The notes below the pieces were generated by a model. It was not told where the DNA came from. It saw only the letters and a program-made list of their open reading frames with translations, and made no database searches. From the NCBI GenBank assembly GCA_910583985.1, contig CAJTYA010000005.1, forward strand, positions 91,843 through 155,842: a DNA stretch of 64,000 nt, written 5' to 3'. Made by a program: the position numbers and the translations under genes. This document shows, piece by piece, positions 31,838-41,327 of this stretch. This DNA comes from an uncultured Alistipes sp. (lineage in GTDB: Bacteria; Bacteroidota; Bacteroidia; Bacteroidales; Rikenellaceae). Numbering within the stretch: position 1 is the first letter of the stretch; every line of letters starts with the position of its first letter.

Positions 31838-33052
31838 ATGAAAACAATATGCCTCTACTTTCAGGTCCACCAGCCGCTCCGGTTGAAAAAATACCGTTTT
31901 TTCAACATGGGTCGGGACCATAACTACCTCGACGACCACGCCAACAGAGCCATCCTGCAGAAAGTGGCCCGCAAATGCTACCTGCCGATGAACGAGCTGC
32001 TGCTGAAACTCATCCGCGAAAACGGGAAGAAGTTCAAGGTCAGTTTCTCGATTTCGGGCCTCGCCATCGAGCAGCTCCGGATGTACGCGCCCGAAGTCCT
32101 CGACAGTTTTCAGGCCTTGGCGAAAACCGGCTGCGTGGAATTTCTGGCCGAGACCTATTCCCACTCGCTGGCCTCGCTCGTCGACGAAGAGGAGTTCGTA
32201 GCCCAAGTCCGCCGGCACGCCCGGACGATCGAATCCGAATTCGGCGTGAAGCCCAAAGCATTCCGCAACACGGAGCTCATCTATTCGGACCGCATCGGCG
32301 AAATCGTCGCCTCGATGGGCTACCGCACGATGCTGACCGAAGGCGCCAAGCACATACTGGGCTGGAAAAGCCCCAACTATATCTATGCCTGCGCCCCGAA
32401 TCCGAAACTTCACCTGCTGCTGCGCAACTTCAAGCTCAGCGACGACATCGCGTTCCGCTTCTCGGACCGGGGATGGGCCGAATGGCCGCTGACGACGCAG
32501 AAATACGTCTCGTGGCTGGCCAACCCCGACCTGCCGGGCGAAGTCGTCAACCTGTTCATGGACTACGAAACTTTCGGTGAACACCAGTGGGCCGAAAGCG
32601 GCATCTTCGAATTTATGGCCCATCTGCCCGGAGCCGCGCTGGCGACCGGAAAGCTCTCGTTCGCCACGCCCTCCGAAGTCTCGCGCAAATTCCAGCCGGT
32701 GGGCATTCTGCACTGCCCCTACCCGATTTCTTGGGCGGACGAGGAGCGCGACGTCACGGCATGGATCGGCAACGAGCTTCAGAACGAGGCCTTTTCCAAG
32801 CTCTACCGGCTCAAAAACCGCATCGACGCGATCGATCATCCCGATTTCGACCACGCGTGGAACTTCCTGCAGGCTTCCGATCACTTCTATTACATGGCCA
32901 CCAAATGGTTCTCGGACGGCGACGTACACAGCTATTTCAACCCCTACGATTCGCCCTACGAAGCCTTCATCAACTACATGAACGTACTGAGCGACTTCGA
33001 GATAGAAGTCGAAAAGAAATACGCCGAAACGAAGCGGGAAGTCACGGCCTGA
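31838..33052 (+). CDS. Glycoside hydrolase family 57 alpha-glucan enzyme
   Basis: 404 residues with the five conserved GH57 regions: VHQPLR near the N-terminus (H11), the catalytic nucleophile in FRNTE146L, the acid/base in FMDYET (D242), and ASDHFYYM near the end. GH57 includes alpha-amylases, 4-alpha-glucanotransferases and branching enzymes. The length and the lack of extra domains fit the Bacteroidota amylase-type members that sit beside a GT4 gene. No GH13 branching enzyme lies in this cluster, so a branching or transferase role is possible. Cytosolic. Co-transcribed with the GT4 gene (13 bp gap). Confidence 0.9.
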   Translation: MKTICLYFQVHQPLRLKKYRFFNMGRDHNYLDDHANRAILQKVARKCYLPMNELLLKLIRENGKKFKVSFSISGLAIEQLRMYAPEVLDSFQALAKTGCVEFLAETYSHSLASLVDEEEFVAQVRRHARTIESEFGVKPKAFRNTELIYSDRIGEIVASMGYRTMLTEGAKHILGWKSPNYIYACAPNPKLHLLLRNFKLSDDIAFRFSDRGWAEWPLTTQKYVSWLANPDLPGEVVNLFMDYETFGEHQWAESGIFEFMAHLPGAALATGKLSFATPSEVSRKFQPVGILHCPYPISWADEERDVTAWIGNELQNEAFSKLYRLKNRIDAIDHPDFDHAWNFLQASDHFYYMATKWFSDGDVHSYFNPYDSPYEAFINYMNVLSDFEIEVEKKYAETKREVTA

Positions 33053-33168
33053 GTCCCCTTCCGTCTTTGGGCCGGGCGAAGGGGAGCGCCGCCGCGGAGC
33101 GGCTCCGACCTCGGCGCGCGGGCCCGCCCCGGTCCCTCCGGACGGCGACCCGCGACAGGACTTTTCCG

Positions 33169-33203
33169 AAACGGTCCGGTATCCGACGATACCGGACCGT
33201 TTT
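33169..33203 (+). terminator. Intrinsic terminator of the glycogen operon
   Basis: A perfect 15-bp stem (33169-33183 with 33188-33202) around a CGAC tetraloop, ending in T4. It lies about 120 bp after the GH57 stop. Confidence 0.8.
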
Positions 33204-33254
33204 CGCATACGACAAAGGGCTCTCGCCGCGTTTTAATAATACGAAAAATTATTA

Positions 33255-33262
33255 TATTTTTG
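33255..33262 (+). promoter_or_regulatory. Promoter -7 box of the thioredoxin-like/lpxH/thyA/folA group
   Basis: TATTTTTG matches TAnnTTTG in an AT-rich 30-bp patch, 77 bp before the first ATG of the cluster. Confidence 0.5.
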
Positions 33263-33339
33263 TTGCTCGAAGCGCCCTCCGGACGAGGAACGATGCCCGG
33301 AGGCGTGCAGGCAACCCAAAAGAAACCTATCCGACAAGA

Positions 33340-34497
33340 ATGAAAAAAGTCCTTCTGGTTCTTTCGCTGACCGCATTGCTGGCCTCCTGCGGCCGGGATA
33401 AGAAAGCCCGGATTTCGGGCTCGTTCGCGGGTCTGGACCACGACACGGTCCTGCTCGAAATGATCACCACGCTGGAGCGTAAAATCGTCGATTCGGCCGT
33501 CACCGGCCGTCGGGGCGACTATTCGTTCCGCGTCAAGCTGCCCTCGGCGGCGCCCACGTTCTTCAATCTGTTGTGCAAGGGCAGCACCATTCCGCTGATC
33601 GTCGCGCCGGGCGAACGGGTCGTCGTCAACTCGCTGTGCGATCTTTCGAAAAACTATACCGTCGAAGGTTCCGAAGACTCCGAAAAGCTCCGGGCGTTCA
33701 ACGCTTTCTACAACGGAGCGATCGCCTCGCTCGATTCGCTCTCGCAGCTCTTCGTCGACACGCCCGCCACGGCGGAAAACGAACCGTTGCGCAAAGAACT
33801 GCTGAGTCGCTACACGAAGGAATACTACCGCCTCAAGCGGGAGCACATCGGCTTCATCGTGTCGAATCCCGCCTCGATGGCTGCGCTCTATGCGCTCTAC
33901 CAGCGTTTCCCGAACGATCCGAACCTGTTCGACGAACGCAACGATCTGGTCTACTACCGCATCGTGGCCGACTCCCTCTCGGCGCTCTATCCCGAATCGC
34001 CGCACGTCAAGGCCCTGCAGGGCGAAATCGCACGGAAACAGCAGGCTCTCGATTGGATAGCCCGTCTGAGCGAAAGCCCCGAAAACCCGTACGACTATCC
34101 CGAAATCGAACTGCCGGACATGTACGGCAAAACGCAGAAACTCTCCGCGCAGGACGGCAAGGTGATTCTGGTCGACTTCTGGACGCCCGACGACGCCCGC
34201 AGCACGATCCTCAACGCCGAGAAGAAAGAACTCTACGAACGCTTTGCGGACAAAGGGCTGGCCGTCTATCAGGTCGGTTTCGGCGCCGAGAAAGCGACAT
34301 GGATCGACGCCGTGCAACAGCAGAAACTCCCGTGGGTGTGCGTGTTCGATCCGAGGGGCACAGCCGGCGTGGCCGCAATGAGCTACAACGTGCGGACGCT
34401 TCCCGCGAACGTACTGATCGACCGACAGGGCCGCATCGCCGGAAAGAACCTCTACGGCGACGAACTCCGCGACAAAATAGAGCAACTGTTCCGTTGA
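33340..34497 (+). CDS. Thioredoxin-fold lipoprotein without CXXC (DUF4369-type)
   Basis: 385 residues. Signal MKKVLLVLSLTALLASC with lipobox LLASC. An N-terminal beta-rich DUF4369-like domain (ISGSFAGLDHDTVLLEM, then a helical linker) precedes a C-terminal TlpA/AhpC-type thioredoxin domain from about residue 245. The beta strand VILVDFW is followed by T-P-D-D (residues 282-285) where the redox-active family members have a WCxxC motif, so both catalytic cysteines are absent. The cis-proline loop (RTLPANVLID) is kept. It is therefore probably a binding protein and not an oxidoreductase. Its stop overlaps the lpxH ATG. Confidence 0.82.
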   Translation: MKKVLLVLSLTALLASCGRDKKARISGSFAGLDHDTVLLEMITTLERKIVDSAVTGRRGDYSFRVKLPSAAPTFFNLLCKGSTIPLIVAPGERVVVNSLCDLSKNYTVEGSEDSEKLRAFNAFYNGAIASLDSLSQLFVDTPATAENEPLRKELLSRYTKEYYRLKREHIGFIVSNPASMAALYALYQRFPNDPNLFDERNDLVYYRIVADSLSALYPESPHVKALQGEIARKQQALDWIARLSESPENPYDYPEIELPDMYGKTQKLSAQDGKVILVDFWTPDDARSTILNAEKKELYERFADKGLAVYQVGFGAEKATWIDAVQQQKLPWVCVFDPRGTAGVAAMSYNVRTLPANVLIDRQGRIAGKNLYGDELRDKIEQLFR

Positions 34498-35249
34498 TGT
34501 ACTACTTCGCCTCGGACACCCATCTGGGCCTCGAAGCGGGCGAACGCTCCGCAGCCGAACGCGAGCGGATGTTCGTGCGCTGGCTCGACGACATCACTCC
34601 GGACGCCGAGGCCGTCTTCCTCGTGGGCGACATTTTCGATTTCTGGTACGAATACGAGCGGGTCGTGCCCAAAGGTTTCGTCCGCCTGCTGGCCAAACTG
34701 GCCGAACTGACCGGACAGGGCATTCCGGTCCATTTCTTTGCCGGCAACCACGACATGTGGGCCTACCGTTACCTGCACGACGAATGCGGCGTCACGCTCC
34801 ACGCCGGCGCCTACGAAATCATGGAACTCTCCGGCAGGAAAGTGCTCGTCGGACACGGCGACACGCTGGGACCGCGCGGATTCGGTGGCCGGCTCCTGAG
34901 CCGGATTTTCCGTTCCCCGGCGCTCAGGACGTGTTTCTCGCGGCTCGTCCACCCCGACACCGCGCTGCGCTTCGGGCAATGGTGGAGCGGATCGAACCGC
35001 CGTTCGCGCCCCGTGCGGCACACGTTCCGCGGCGGCGACGAGCCGATCGTGCGGTTCGCCGCCGAAATGCTGCGGAGCCGGCCCGACATCGACCTGTTCG
35101 TATGCGGCCACATCCACTGCGCCGAAATCTTCCCCCTCAGCGAAACGAGCCGCATCGCCTTCCTCGGCGAATGGATCGAACACCCGGTCTACGGCACGCT
35201 CGACGAACGGGGAGACTTCGCGCTGCACACCTATCCGAAAACCATTTGA
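34497..35249 (+). CDS. lpxH: UDP-2,3-diacylglucosamine diphosphatase
   Basis: Calcineurin-like metallophosphoesterase of lipid A synthesis that cleaves UDP-2,3-diacylglucosamine to lipid X and UMP. 250 residues. Metal-site motifs: SDTHLG (D-x-H), GDIFDFWYE, GNHDMW, a histidine in VGHGDTLGP, and CGHIHC. The Trp/Tyr-rich DFWYEYE segment is typical of LpxH. It starts at the ATG in TGATG, one base inside the previous stop codon, so translation is coupled. thyA begins 3 bp after its stop. Confidence 0.9.
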   Translation: MYYFASDTHLGLEAGERSAAERERMFVRWLDDITPDAEAVFLVGDIFDFWYEYERVVPKGFVRLLAKLAELTGQGIPVHFFAGNHDMWAYRYLHDECGVTLHAGAYEIMELSGRKVLVGHGDTLGPRGFGGRLLSRIFRSPALRTCFSRLVHPDTALRFGQWWSGSNRRSRPVRHTFRGGDEPIVRFAAEMLRSRPDIDLFVCGHIHCAEIFPLSETSRIAFLGEWIEHPVYGTLDERGDFALHTYPKTI

Positions 35250-35252
35250 CCC

Positions 35253-36047
35253 ATGAAACAATACCTCGACCTGCTCCGCCACATCGAAGCCCGCGGAACG
35301 GTGAAAAGCGACCGGACCGGCACCGGAACGATCAGTACGTTCGGCTACCAGATGCGGTTCGACCTGAGCGAAGGCTTCCCCGTGCTGACGACCAAAAAGC
35401 TCCACCTGCGATCCATCATCCACGAACTGCTGTGGTTCCTGCGGGGCGATACCAACATCGGCTACCTGCACGACAACAACGTCACGATCTGGGACGAATG
35501 GGCCGACGCGAACGGCGATCTGGGCCCCGTCTACGGCAGCCAGTGGCGCAGTTGGCCCGCTCCGGACGGACGGAGCATCGACCAGATCGCCGGTGTGGTG
35601 GACCAGATCCGCCGCAATCCCGACTCCCGCAGGCTGATCGTCAGCGCATGGAACGTGGCCGACATCGACCGGATGGCCCTGCCGCCCTGCCATGCCCTGT
35701 TCCAGTTCTACGTGGCCGACGGCCGGCTCTCCTGCCAGCTCTACCAGCGCAGCGCGGATGTTTTTCTCGGCGTGCCGTTCAACATCGCCTCCTACGCCCT
35801 GCTCACGATGATGATCGCACAGGTGACGGGTCTCCGCCCCGGCGAGTTCGTCCATACGCTCGGCGACGCCCATATCTACCTGAACCACCGCGAACAGGTG
35901 GCGCTGCAACTGACCCGCACACCGCGGAAGCTGCCGACGATGAAAATCAATCCGGACGTCGAGTCGATCTTCGGTTTCCGGTACGAGGATTTCACGCTCG
36001 AAGGCTACGATCCCTATCCGCCCATCAAAGCCCCCGTCGCCGTATGA
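35253..36047 (+). CDS. thyA: Thymidylate synthase
   Basis: Methylates dUMP to dTMP with methylene-tetrahydrofolate. 264 residues, identical in length to the E. coli enzyme. Conserved motifs: KSDRTGTGTISTFG, WDEWAD, the catalytic Cys146 in LPPCHALFQFYV, and QRSADVFLGVPFNIASYA. It overlaps folA by the ATGA at 36044-36047, which couples production of dTMP to recycling of the dihydrofolate it makes. Confidence 0.98.
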   Translation: MKQYLDLLRHIEARGTVKSDRTGTGTISTFGYQMRFDLSEGFPVLTTKKLHLRSIIHELLWFLRGDTNIGYLHDNNVTIWDEWADANGDLGPVYGSQWRSWPAPDGRSIDQIAGVVDQIRRNPDSRRLIVSAWNVADIDRMALPPCHALFQFYVADGRLSCQLYQRSADVFLGVPFNIASYALLTMMIAQVTGLRPGEFVHTLGDAHIYLNHREQVALQLTRTPRKLPTMKINPDVESIFGFRYEDFTLEGYDPYPPIKAPVAV

Positions 36048-36529
36048 TTTCGATGATCGTCGCCGTCGCCCGCAACGGGGTGATCGGCCATGCCAACGGC
36101 CTGATCTGGCATATTTCCGAAGACCTGCGCCGGTTCAAGGCCATCACGACGGGCCATCCGGTCATCATGGGGCGCAAAACGTTCGAATCCATCGGGCGTC
36201 CGCTGCCCGGCCGCACCAACGTGGTGATCTCCCGCAACGAGAATTTCCGTCCCGAAGGATGCCTCGTCGCCGATTCGTTCGAAAAGGCGGTCGCAATGTT
36301 TCCTCCCAACGAAGAGGCGTTCGTCATCGGCGGCGCGCAGGTCTACGCCCAAGCCCTTCCGATCGCCGACAGGCTGTACCTCACCGAAATAGAGGCCGAC
36401 TACGAGGGCGACACGCGCTTCCCCGACTGGGACCGTTCGGCATGGACGCTCTCGTCCGAACAACGCTTCCCGCGCGGCGAACGGTTCGAACATCCGTTCG
36501 CCTTTCTCGATTTCGTCAGGAAACGCTGA
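36044..36529 (+). CDS. folA: Dihydrofolate reductase
   Basis: Reduces dihydrofolate with NADPH. 161 residues. Motifs: SMIVAVARNGVIGHANGLIWHISEDLRRFK (the acidic active-site residue in the SED/DL segment), VIMGRKTFESIG, LPGRTNVVISR and FVIGGAQVYAQAL. The start is at 36044, in a 4-base overlap with thyA. The usual L-W-x-x-P-x-D is W-H-I-S-E-D here, as in many bacterial enzymes of this group. Last gene of the unit; a weak hairpin follows. Confidence 0.96.
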   Translation: MISMIVAVARNGVIGHANGLIWHISEDLRRFKAITTGHPVIMGRKTFESIGRPLPGRTNVVISRNENFRPEGCLVADSFEKAVAMFPPNEEAFVIGGAQVYAQALPIADRLYLTEIEADYEGDTRFPDWDRSAWTLSSEQRFPRGERFEHPFAFLDFVRKR

Positions 36530-36666
36530 ACACACCGTACCGCCGCCGCCTTTCCCGAATCCGTCCGGCAAGCCGCAGGCAGGGACGTATACCGTCGCAC
36601 GGGCGACTCCGTTCGTTCGCCACCCGGTATCGCCGGCATGCCCCCTATCCGACAGATAAGATTCGA

Positions 36667-36692
36667 GCCGGACGAGACATCGTCCGGCTTTC
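36667..36692 (+). terminator. Weak terminator hairpin after folA
   Basis: A perfect 10-bp stem (36667-36676 with 36681-36690) with a GACA loop and only three T residues at its 3' end. Confidence 0.5.
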
Positions 36693-37215
36693 ATGATTTT
36701 CGTCCCCGTTCGACCCGAATGGGACATCGGGCGGGCTATCCTCTCCGGGCTCCGCCGACCGGACACGCCGCCCACGCTCCCCCGGACAGGACCGCGGATG
36801 TCCGACACCGACCGAAGGGATTTTTGTCTATGTCCGTCAACACCCGCGACGGCGCAACTTCCGTCCCCGTCGTTCGAAGCCACCTTCTTGAAGCGCGCCC
36901 CGGCCGCTCCCTCATCGGAGAAAGACATCGCCGACAGGCCGGCCGCCCCATCGGTTCAAAGCACCGAACGGACAGCCCAGCGCCGGACCGCCCTCGGCCA
37001 ACGCATCTCCGCAGAAATACCGGGCACGACCCTCCTCCGGAAAAACCCGCCATCCGGCATTTTCCCGGATGCGGGAACCGGTCCGGACCGTCGAGAGACG
37101 ACATCCCGCGGCAGCAAAACACGACCGCCGGCACCGAATCACCCCGAACACATCCGGATTTCCGCACCCGCAGCCCGTCGTTCCCTGCCACCCCGAAACG
37201 AACGCCGCCGCAGCA
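36693..37215. other. Gene-free spacer between convergent folA and polA
   Basis: GC-rich DNA. A frame that crosses it and continues antisense into polA has no motif. I see no terminator for polA. Confidence 0.5.
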
Positions 37216-40059
37216 TCAATGCGCCTCGACCCAGTTCGCCCCGACGCCGCATTCGGCGATGAGCGCCACGCGCAGCTTCGCCGCCTCTTCCATGCAGCGC
37301 ACCACCAATTCCTGCACCTCAGAGGCTTCGCTGCGCAGCATGTCGATCACCAGTTCGTCGTGCACCTGCAAAATGATCTTCGAGAGGAGCCCTCTCTCGT
37401 TCAGCTCACTGTGCACGGCAATCATGGCTAACTTCATGATGTCGGCCGCCCCGCCCTGTATCGGCGCATTGATGGCATTGCGCTCGGACAGCCCCCGCAC
37501 GACGGCATTCCCCGAACGGATATCGGGCAACATGCGTTTGCGACCGAACAGCGTCGAGACGTATCCCCGCTGGCGCGCCTCGCTCACCACGCGTTCCATA
37601 TAGGCCTTCACGCCGGGATATGTCGCGAAATAGCCGTCGATGATCGCCTTGGCCTCGCTGCGCGGAATCCGGAGCCGCTGCGCCAGACCGAAGGCCGAAA
37701 TGCCGTAAATGATCCCGAAGTTGGCCGTCTTGGCCCGGCGACGCTGTTCGCGTGTCACCTCCCCGACCGGCACGCCGAACACGCGGGCCGCCGTCTCGGT
37801 ATGGATGTCCGCCCCGTGCGAAAAGGCCGCGATCATCGTCGGGTCCTCGCTCAGATGGGCCATCAACCGGAGCTCGACCTGCGAATAGTCGGCCGACAGT
37901 AACAAATGATCGTCGTCCGAGGGCACGAAGGCCCGGCGGATTTCGCGTCCCCGCTCGTCGCGGATCGGAATGTTCTGCAGGTTGGGATTCGTCGAACTGA
38001 GCCGGCCCGTCGCCGTGACAGCCTGATTGAACGACGTATGGATGCGTCCCGTGACCGGATTGACCAACAGCGGCAGCGCCTCCACATACGTGGACAGCAA
38101 CTTGCGCAATCCCCTGTATTCGAGAATCATCCCGACGACCGGATGCCGGTCCGAAAGCATTTGCAGATACTCCTCGTCGGTGCGGTACTGCTTGGTCTTG
38201 GTCATGCGCGGCTTCGGGTCGATCTTGAGCCGTCCGAACAACGCTTCGCCCAACTGCTTGGCCGAATTGACGTTCAGCGACGGATCGCCCGCCGCCTCGC
38301 GGATACGCTCTTCTAGTTCCGCCAGTTCCGAGGCGAGCTGCCGGCCCGAAGCGGCCAGCGCATCCGTGTCGATGCGCACGCCCGCCCGTTCGATGTCGGC
38401 CAGCACGCGGATGAGCGGTTCTTCGATCGTCCGGTACAGTTCGACTAGCCCCGCCTCTTCGAGCATCGGCCACAGGCGCAGCTTGAGGCGCAGCGTCACG
38501 TCGGCATCCTCGGCGGCGTACTCGGCACACCGTTCGACGGGCACGCGGTCCATCGTGATCTGTCGGGCGCCTTTGCCGATCAGCTCCTCGATCGGCACGG
38601 GCGAATAGTTCAGGTACGTGCGGGCCAGATGGTCCATGCCGTGCCGCGATTCGGGGTCGAGCAGATAGTGGATAATCATCGTATCGTAGAGCAACCCTTT
38701 GACCTCCACGCCGGCGCTGCGCAGCACCATGAGGTCGAACTTGACGTTCTGCCCGATCTTGGCGATCCGTTCGTCCTCGAAAACCGGCCGCAGCGCATCG
38801 AGCACGCGAGGCGTATTTTCCGGATCGCAGGGCACGTACCACGCCTCGAAAGGCTCCACGGCGAACGAAAGCCCCACCAAACGGTCGCCGAAAACGTCGA
38901 ACCCGGTCGTCTCGGTATCGAAACAGAACGCCTCGACGCCCGACAGCCGCGCCGCGAGCTCCGCCAGCGCTTCGGGCGTATCGACCGTACGATAGGTATG
39001 GGGCACGGTGGAAACCGTATCGAAAGCGGGCGCATCGAACAGTCCGGCCTCCGCAGGCGCCGCAGCCCCTCCGTCCAACGCCGAAAACAGGTCGGGCACG
39101 GCAGAAGCCGCCGTTTTCGCGGAGCGGACACGGCCGGCCGCATCGTCTGCCGGTGTGCCGCCCCCCTTTTCCGCTCCGGCAGCCACTCCGCCCCCCGCAG
39201 AGAGCTCCGCCTCCAGAGAGCGGAATCCGAGCTCCCGGTAAAGTTCCCTGAGCGCCTCGGTATCGGGCTCTTCGAGCGCGAGCTTTTCGGGCTCGAACGC
39301 GACGGGCACGTCCAGCTCGATGGTCGCCAGCCGTTTGGCCAGCATGATCTGTTCGCGTGCGGCCTCGATGTTCTCCCGCTGTTTGCCCTTCAGCTCGTCC
39401 GTCCGGGAGAGCAGCTCCTCGACCGGGCCGAAGCGGCACACCAGCTTGGCGGCGCTCTTTTCGCCGATTCCCGGCACGCCGGGAATGTTGTCCGAGGCAT
39501 CGCCCCACAGGGCGAGAATATCGACGATGCGGCACGGATCGTCGATGCCGTAGTGTTCGCACAACTCCCCGCAACCGACGATTTCAATGCCGTCGCCTCC
39601 CTTTTTCTGCTTGTATATGTGTACCGTGGGACGGATCAACTGTCCGTAGTCCTTATCCGGCGTCACCATGAACACTTCGTAACCGGCCGCCGCGGCCTTC
39701 TGCGACAGCGTCCCGATCACGTCGTCGGCCTCGTAGCCCGGCACCTCGATGACCGGAATGCGCATGGCCTCCAGCAGCCGCTTGATATACGGCACCGAGG
39801 CAACGATGTCTTCCGGCGTTTCGCTCCGGTTGGCCTTGTAGGCCGGATAAAGCTCATGCCGGAAATTGCCGCCCGGCGGATCGAACGCCACGCCCAGACA
39901 ATCGGGCTTCTCGCGCCGGATGAGATCGTTCAGATAACGGACGAACCCGAACACGGCCGAGGTGTTCACCCCCGCAGCATTGCGCATGGGCCGGTTGATG
40001 AACGCATAGTAAAACCTGAATATCAACGCATAGGCGTCGACTAAAAAAACTCTCTCCAT
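37216..40059 (-). CDS. polA: DNA polymerase I
   Basis: Repair and Okazaki-fragment processing polymerase of 947 residues with all three activities apparently intact. The N-terminal 5'-3' exonuclease has VDAYALIFRFYYAF, YEADDVIGTL and ALWGDASDNIPGVPGIGEKSA. The 3'-5' proofreading domain has Exo I FDTETTGFD, Exo II NVKFDLMVL and Exo III YAAEDADVTL. The polymerase has motif A LLSADYSQVELR, motif B RRAKTANFGIIYG and motif C QVHDELVID. A Gly/Ala-rich linker of about 60 residues (near 300-365) joins the first two domains. The ATG at 40059 (MERVFLVDAYAL) is preferred over the upstream in-frame start. Confidence 0.97.
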   Translation of the reverse strand: MERVFLVDAYALIFRFYYAFINRPMRNAAGVNTSAVFGFVRYLNDLIRREKPDCLGVAFDPPGGNFRHELYPAYKANRSETPEDIVASVPYIKRLLEAMRIPVIEVPGYEADDVIGTLSQKAAAAGYEVFMVTPDKDYGQLIRPTVHIYKQKKGGDGIEIVGCGELCEHYGIDDPCRIVDILALWGDASDNIPGVPGIGEKSAAKLVCRFGPVEELLSRTDELKGKQRENIEAAREQIMLAKRLATIELDVPVAFEPEKLALEEPDTEALRELYRELGFRSLEAELSAGGGVAAGAEKGGGTPADDAAGRVRSAKTAASAVPDLFSALDGGAAAPAEAGLFDAPAFDTVSTVPHTYRTVDTPEALAELAARLSGVEAFCFDTETTGFDVFGDRLVGLSFAVEPFEAWYVPCDPENTPRVLDALRPVFEDERIAKIGQNVKFDLMVLRSAGVEVKGLLYDTMIIHYLLDPESRHGMDHLARTYLNYSPVPIEELIGKGARQITMDRVPVERCAEYAAEDADVTLRLKLRLWPMLEEAGLVELYRTIEEPLIRVLADIERAGVRIDTDALAASGRQLASELAELEERIREAAGDPSLNVNSAKQLGEALFGRLKIDPKPRMTKTKQYRTDEEYLQMLSDRHPVVGMILEYRGLRKLLSTYVEALPLLVNPVTGRIHTSFNQAVTATGRLSSTNPNLQNIPIRDERGREIRRAFVPSDDDHLLLSADYSQVELRLMAHLSEDPTMIAAFSHGADIHTETAARVFGVPVGEVTREQRRRAKTANFGIIYGISAFGLAQRLRIPRSEAKAIIDGYFATYPGVKAYMERVVSEARQRGYVSTLFGRKRMLPDIRSGNAVVRGLSERNAINAPIQGGAADIMKLAMIAVHSELNERGLLSKIILQVHDELVIDMLRSEASEVQELVVRCMEEAAKLRVALIAECGVGANWVEAH

Positions 40060-40300
40060 CTTTCTCGCAAATATGAAAATTGCAGGCGCGGCCTGCAATC
40101 CTCCGATTCGATATGCTTTTCCCGGCAACCGTCATGTTCCCAGCCGCCGCCTCCGGAACGAACGGGGACTTCCTCCCCTTTCGGAATATACCGCCACCCA
40201 TCGGGACGGCCTTCCTCCGAGCCCCGGACGACCCCGCCTGCCGGCGGAACCGACACGGACAGTCCCCGTCGCTGCACCGGAACCGGCCTCCATCGCCCCG

Positions 40301-40753
40301 CTACCGATTGTCTTCGGCGAACCACTCGGCGAACGAGGTCGCCGTCTCGTGCAGCCGGATGCTGTACAATTCGACCCGTTCGGGCAGCCGTTCCGCGATG
40401 ACCCGCGCGAAATCGGCCACCATGTTCTCACAGGTAGGCTGGTAGGGCGTCGTCACCACGTTGGCAAAACTGCGGCGCAACGCATCGACCCACGAGGCGT
40501 TCGCCTCGGTCCGACGCACCACCAGCGCATGATCGTAGCGCTGCACGATCGTCTCGCCCACGATGCGCTTGAGTTCGCCGAAATCCATCGCCATGCCGTA
40601 CTTGGGATCGGCCTCGTCGGCCGACGGCTCGCCGCGCACCGTCACGAAAAGGCGGTACGAATGGCCGTGGATCTCCCGGCACGGCCCGTCGTACCCGACG
40701 AGCGTGTGGGCCGTCTCGAACGAAAACTCTTTGGTCAGTCTGATTACGGCCAT
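40301..40753 (-). CDS. queD: 6-carboxytetrahydropterin synthase (QueD/PTPS family)
   Basis: Converts dihydroneopterin triphosphate to 6-carboxytetrahydropterin in queuosine/7-deazapurine synthesis. 150 residues. Zinc ligands: the His in FSFETAHTL and both in EIHGHSYRL. The catalytic Cys is in GPCREIHGHS, and YDHALVV and the Glu in RLHETATSFAEW complete the site. The CREIHGHS arrangement is that of QueD. It starts 4 bp after the Lrp-type gene ends, so the two are co-transcribed. No other queuosine gene is in the window. Confidence 0.9.
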   Translation of the reverse strand: MAVIRLTKEFSFETAHTLVGYDGPCREIHGHSYRLFVTVRGEPSADEADPKYGMAMDFGELKRIVGETIVQRYDHALVVRRTEANASWVDALRRSFANVVTTPYQPTCENMVADFARVIAERLPERVELYSIRLHETATSFAEWFAEDNR

Positions 40754-40757
40754 GGCG

Positions 40758-41231
40758 CTACTCCTCCAGCGACGGTATTTCGACCTGCCGGCCGAACGAT
40801 TCGCTCAGCGAAATGAACGTCTCGGTCTGCGACACCTCGGACATTTGCAGGATATGATCGAAGATCGTGTGCATGAGGTGTTCGTTGTCCGTGCAGTACA
40901 ACTTGATGAGAATGTTGTACTTGCCGGTAATGAAATGGCACTCGGTGATTTCGGGAATCTTGCGCAGTTTCTCGACCGTCTGCACGTTTTTGGTGGGGTC
41001 CGACACGCGGATGCCGATGATCGCGCAGACGTCGTAGCCCAGCGCCTTGGGATCGACCTCCAGACGCGACCCCAGAATTACGCCGGCGTCTTCGAGTTTC
41101 TTGACCCGTTGATGGATGGCCGCTCCGGAAATTCCGCACTCCCGCGCGATTTCGAGAAAAGGCATGCGGGCATTTTTGATCAGGTAGCCCAAAATCCTGC
41201 GGTCGATCGCATCCAATGAAGTCTTCGCCAT
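40758..41231 (-). CDS. Lrp/AsnC-family transcriptional regulator
   Basis: 157 residues. N-terminal winged helix-turn-helix (LDAIDRRILGYLIKNAR, ISGAAIHQRVKKLEDAGVI) and a C-terminal RAM ligand/oligomerisation domain (VCAIIGIRVSDPTKNVQTV; ITGKYNILIKLYC). Such proteins respond to amino acids. Its position directly after kbl makes amino-acid (threonine/glycine) metabolism a plausible target, but that is inference. The ATG at 41231 gives the standard N-terminus. Confidence 0.92.
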   Translation of the reverse strand: MAKTSLDAIDRRILGYLIKNARMPFLEIARECGISGAAIHQRVKKLEDAGVILGSRLEVDPKALGYDVCAIIGIRVSDPTKNVQTVEKLRKIPEITECHFITGKYNILIKLYCTDNEHLMHTIFDHILQMSEVSQTETFISLSESFGRQVEIPSLEE

Positions 41232-41327
41232 ATATTTTCCGATGTTTAGTGTATTTGTTCGATTCAAAAAATCCGCTTCTTCCCTGCGCACGGCGGGCCG
41301 CGACGTTCCTCACAGGCAAGGCTCCCC

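Noticed and set aside
36638..37603. 321-aa open frame on + between folA and polA
   Set aside because: It overlaps the 3' end of polA antisense, has no RBS and has low-complexity Arg/Pro/Ser content.
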